In this document: in pieces, positions 60,724 through 64,000 of the stretch
Layout: each line of letters begins with the position of its first letter
How positions within the stretch are numbered: the first letter of the stretch is position 1
Origin: Chryseosolibacter histidinae
Lineage (GTDB): Bacteria; Bacteroidota; Bacteroidia; Cytophagales; Cyclobacteriaceae
Direction of reading: 5' to 3'
Assembly (NCBI RefSeq): GCF_018598225.1
Contig: NZ_JAHESF010000001.1
Location: forward strand, 186,001 to 250,000
DNA: 64,000 bases
Translations under genes and position numbers: made by a program
Notes under the pieces: model-generated
Seen by the model: only the letters and a program-made list of their open reading frames with translations
Databases searched by the model: none
What the model was told of the DNA's origin: nothing

Positions 60724-60755
60724 CGAAAACCTTAATAACTAAGATTTTACACTAA

Positions 60756-63700
60756 ATGCATTCAAATTTACTAAAAACGTTGATGTTCGCATCAAAGCAG
60801 ACACTTTATGTCTTTATGCTGCAGGTTGCTGCCATGCAGCTGTTGCTCGCCAACACTTCCTCCAGTCAGTCGCTGAAGGAGACGAAGATCGGTATTCACG
60901 TGCGCAACGTGGAGCTGGTAAAGGTCTTCGGGGTGATCGAGTCGCAGACTCCCTTTGCTTTCACTTACAGGAAAAGCACACTGGGCGACGATCGCTATTC
61001 GTTCGACCATGATGAAATATCGGTTGAACAGGTACTGAACGAAATTTCGCGGAAGAGTAACCTGGAGTTTCGCCAGGTCAACAACAACATCTCGGTGATC
61101 AGGGCGCGGAGCCGGCAAACTTCTGTGGAGGTGCCACAGGAATCGCGCGGCGACATCCGGATCACGGGCCAGGTGCTCGATGAGAAAGGCGAGCCCATGC
61201 CCGGTGCCACCGTGCAAGTGAAGGATACCTCTATTGGAACTGTTACCGATGCCAACGGGAGCTTTACGCTTTCAGCGCCCGAGGGCAGTGTGCTGGTGAT
61301 CTCTTTCATCGGCTACCGGCAGAAGGAAGTTACGGTTGGCACCAGCACCACCATCAATGTAGCGCTGGAGCCAGACATTTTGGGCCTGGGCGAAGTGGTG
61401 GTGATCGGCTATGGACAACAGGAGCGGAAAGAGGTGACCGCGGCCATCGCAAGCTTTAAACCTACGAACGAAAACGCACGGCCTGTGCTGGGCCCTGACC
61501 AGGTGATGCAGGGAAGGATGCCTGGCGTGTATGTGGGCGCCGGTGCAGGTACTCCCGGCAGCAATGTACGCGTGAGCATTCGCGGCATTGGCTCACTCAG
61601 TGGTCAGAACGAACCGCTCTATGTGGTGGATGGTATTCCGCTGGCCAATCACAACGCTGCCATGTTTGATATGGGAGAGGGCATGAACCCGCTCGCGCAA
61701 TTGAACCCCAATGATATTGAGTCCATTGAAGTATTGAAAGATGCGGCTGCCGCGGCGATCTACGGTTCGCGCGCAACCAATGGTGTTGTGATCATCACCA
61801 CCAAGACAGGTAAGAAAGGTATCTCACGCCTGGACGTGACGGCAAACTTTGGCGTTCAGTATCTGCCTTACACCAACAAGCTGAAAATGGCTGATTCGGA
61901 TCTTTACCTCGAGGTAATGAATGAGGCCATTTATAACTATAATAGTCAGAATGGTTTCCAGCCCGGGGCGGCGAACTTTGTCGATTACCAGGTCAACCCT
62001 TATCCCGGATTGCCGGATAACGACTGGCTGAACCAGGTAACGAGGAACGCGGTCACGCAAAACGTGAATGTTTCATTCTCCAACGGCACCGACAAAACAA
62101 AACTTTACCTGTCTGCGGGCTACCTCGACCAGGAAGGTGTTGTGCTGACCAACCGGTTCAGGAAGTACAATGCCAAAGTGAATGTACAGCACGCGCCAAC
62201 GTCATGGCTGGAACTGGGCACGAACTCCACTTTCAGCTTCACGAGGAATGAACGGATCCCCAATGGAACGATCGGTTCGGCCATCATGCTGAGAAGTGTT
62301 GGCCAGCGCCCTTATGATCGCCCTTACAAACCAAACGGTGAGTACTACACCGGCGGCACGGAAGAGCTGGTATATCACAACAACCTTCAGATCCTGAATG
62401 AGCAGGACAACCAGCTCGACAACTTCCGGTATTTGGGCAACTTCATTGGCGATGTCAGGTTTACGCCGTACCTGCATCTTAAAAATTCTTTAGGTGTCGA
62501 TGTTATTTACACGGAAGACTTCACGTACTACAACGAAAAGCACCCGTACGGCGCAGGCCAGGGCCAGATCCTCGACGACAGAAGGATGATCACCAACGGG
62601 CTGATCGAGAACACACTTCATTTCGATAAAACTTTCGGCAACCTGTCGGTCAGCGCGCTCGTGGGGCATTCGTTCCAGAAAGTGAACACCAGCACATCGT
62701 ACATCGACGGCCGCGGGTTTCCTTCTCCTTCTTTTGATGTGATCAGCGTGGCAAGCCAGATCGCCAGTGCTTCCACCGGCTACGGTCAGTATGCCCTGGA
62801 ATCTTATTATAGCCGCGCCAATTTGAACTGGTCCGATAAGTACCTGTTGTCCCTTTCGATCCGTGCCGATGGCTCTTCGAAATTCTCGCCCGAAAAAAGA
62901 TACGGTTCGTTTCCGTCGGCTTCCGTGGGATGGAATATCTCCAATGAATCTTTCTGGCCCCTGAACAGCACCGACCTGAAGCTGCGGGGAAGTTACGGCT
63001 CTACCGGCAACCAGGATGGTATCGGCAGCTACGCGTCACAGGCGCTCATGAGCGGTGGAACAAACTACAACAACAAGAGCGGATTGTCTATCACTACGTT
63101 TGGCAATCCGGATCTGACATGGGAAACCGCCGAACAGTTTGACGTAGGGATGGACCTTGCGATGCTGGAGGGTAAGCTCAATATCACCACCGACTATTTT
63201 GTGAAGAATACAAAGAACCTGCTTTACAGCATGCCCATCCATTCTACCAGCGGTTTTTCAAGTGTGACGAGCAACATCGGCTCGATGCGAAACAGTGGAT
63301 TGGAATTGATGGTGAACTTCGGTCACAGCATCGGCCCGGTAACGTGGACGTCTGATTTCAACATTTCATTCATCCGCAACAAGCTCACGGCACTGCTGGG
63401 TGACGAGCCGCTGCTCATTGGCGCGAACAGGACCCTGCAGGTAGGTAAGGAGGTGGGAAGCTTCTATATGTACAAGATGCTGGGGATCTATCAGTCTGAT
63501 GAAGAGGTTCCTGCACCGCTGTACGCACAAGGTGTAAGAGCGGGCGATGTGCGTTATGAAGATGTGGATGACAGCGGAACCATCACGGTTGACGACCGGC
63601 AGATCGTAGGAAGCTCCAACCCTGATTTCTATGGTGGATGGTCCAATACATTCCGCTACAGGAGTTTCGACCTGAGCGCTTTCGTCACGTATGCGCAGGG

Positions 63701-64000
63701 AGCGGAGATCTACGCCACCTGGAGAATTACAACGGATAGGTTAGGCTCCGGCAAGCAAGGTATCCGGCGGGAGGAAGCCCTGAACCGGTGGACAGGCCCT
63801 GGTACCAGCAACGAGGTGCCGAGAGCGATCTATGGGAACAGTTACAACCTTCAGAACTCTTCACGTTTTCTGGAAGACGCGTCTTTTGTTCGACTGAGGT
63901 CGGTGACGTTGGGTTATTCACTTCCAAAACCGGTCCTGGACAAGCTGCACATGGCAAGGTTGCGGGTATACGTTCAGGGCGATAACCTGGCCCTGCTCAC
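60756..64000 (+). CDS. SusC/RagA-type TonB-linked outer-membrane receptor (partial at window end)
   Basis: Open from the ATG at 60756 to the end of the window (at least 1081 codons). Order: signal segment (about 10-35), STN domain (about 45-120, VRNVELVKVFGVIESQTPFA), carboxypeptidase-like beta domain (ITGQVLDEKGEPMPGATVQV), TonB box region ALEPDILGLGEVVVIGYGQQ, plug (RMPGVYVGAGAGTPGSNVRV; IRGIGS; AAAAIYGSRATNGVVIITTK) and barrel. The STN domain and the fecI/fecR-like genes upstream mark it as a transducing receptor. A SusD-like lipoprotein would be expected beyond the window. Substrate, perhaps a glycan or peptide, unknown. Confidence 0.95.
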   Translation, partial: MHSNLLKTLMFASKQTLYVFMLQVAAMQLLLANTSSSQSLKETKIGIHVRNVELVKVFGVIESQTPFAFTYRKSTLGDDRYSFDHDEISVEQVLNEISRKSNLEFRQVNNNISVIRARSRQTSVEVPQESRGDIRITGQVLDEKGEPMPGATVQVKDTSIGTVTDANGSFTLSAPEGSVLVISFIGYRQKEVTVGTSTTINVALEPDILGLGEVVVIGYGQQERKEVTAAIASFKPTNENARPVLGPDQVMQGRMPGVYVGAGAGTPGSNVRVSIRGIGSLSGQNEPLYVVDGIPLANHNAAMFDMGEGMNPLAQLNPNDIESIEVLKDAAAAAIYGSRATNGVVIITTKTGKKGISRLDVTANFGVQYLPYTNKLKMADSDLYLEVMNEAIYNYNSQNGFQPGAANFVDYQVNPYPGLPDNDWLNQVTRNAVTQNVNVSFSNGTDKTKLYLSAGYLDQEGVVLTNRFRKYNAKVNVQHAPTSWLELGTNSTFSFTRNERIPNGTIGSAIMLRSVGQRPYDRPYKPNGEYYTGGTEELVYHNNLQILNEQDNQLDNFRYLGNFIGDVRFTPYLHLKNSLGVDVIYTEDFTYYNEKHPYGAGQGQILDDRRMITNGLIENTLHFDKTFGNLSVSALVGHSFQKVNTSTSYIDGRGFPSPSFDVISVASQIASASTGYGQYALESYYSRANLNWSDKYLLSLSIRADGSSKFSPEKRYGSFPSASVGWNISNESFWPLNSTDLKLRGSYGSTGNQDGIGSYASQALMSGGTNYNNKSGLSITTFGNPDLTWETAEQFDVGMDLAMLEGKLNITTDYFVKNTKNLLYSMPIHSTSGFSSVTSNIGSMRNSGLELMVNFGHSIGPVTWTSDFNISFIRNKLTALLGDEPLLIGANRTLQVGKEVGSFYMYKMLGIYQSDEEVPAPLYAQGVRAGDVRYEDVDDSGTITVDDRQIVGSSNPDFYGGWSNTFRYRSFDLSAFVTYAQGAEIYATWRITTDRLGSGKQGIRREEALNRWTGPGTSNEVPRAIYGNSYNLQNSSRFLEDASFVRLRSVTLGYSLPKPVLDKLHMARLRVYVQGDNLALL

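Noticed and set aside
1-64000. tRNA or rRNA genes
   Set aside because: No tRNA cloverleaf arms (GGTTCGAATCC-like with matching acceptor) or rRNA stretches were recognised by eye; a tRNAscan run would be decisive.

Overview
The window looks like a chromosomal segment of a Bacteroidota bacterium, probably of the Cytophagales or Chitinophagales type. Reasons: promoters of the TTG-N20-TAnnTTTG form (for example 33658-33688, 37251-37281, 43238-43268), a SusC/RagA-type TonB receptor with an ECF sigma/FecR pair, LytS/LytTR and AraC signalling, many lipoproteins, and intergenic spacers full of short palindromic repeat families. I see no rRNA, tRNA, phage genes, transposase or CRISPR array.

Layout. 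295-5738: two AraC-type regulators and a MacB/LolCDE-like ABC transporter, bracketed by two copies of one repeat. 5891-8282: secreted alpha/beta hydrolase and amidohydrolase. 8476-9786: DinB-like protein and a small 5'-3' exonuclease. 9886-14307: tight four-gene unit, membrane histidine kinase, response regulator, TonB-dependent receptor, YfiR-like protein. 14605-14997: TfoX-N protein. 15454-21788: small His-rich protein and a complete RND efflux pump, closed by a strong terminator. 22095-28892: single metabolic genes (HAD phosphatase, zinc-type reductase, acetyltransferase, carbonic anhydrase, MpaB-like protein) separated by conspicuous repeats, including a 21-bp tandem array (25890-26276) and a 384-bp element with 13-bp inverted ends (27202-27585). 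28922-33588: ABC transporter whose permease is fused to an M1-type aminopeptidase. 33834-37230: a DHFR-like protein and an ArsR-led operon. 37560-43150: lipoprotein with a JAMM-like motif, DUF6705-like partner, TauE exporter, LytS/LytTR pair. 43292-47557: orphan ParB-like protein, SDR, hydrolase, secreted unknown. 47722-50567: cytosolic molybdopterin oxidoreductase and a small partner. 50848-56283: three overlapping genes for a MukF/MukE/MukB-type (MksBEF or Wadjet JetABC-like) SMC complex without the JetD/MksG nuclease. 56685-58840: AraC regulator and SDR oxidoreductase sharing an operator-promoter layout. 58984-64000: ECF sigma factor, FecR, and a SusC-like receptor running off the end.

The most interesting points are the nuclease-less SMC operon, the duplicated 21-bp direct-repeat operators with identical promoter spacing around the AraC/SDR pair, the 21-bp (two helical turns) array, and the repeated coincidence of palindromic repeats with the stop codons of about ten unrelated genes.
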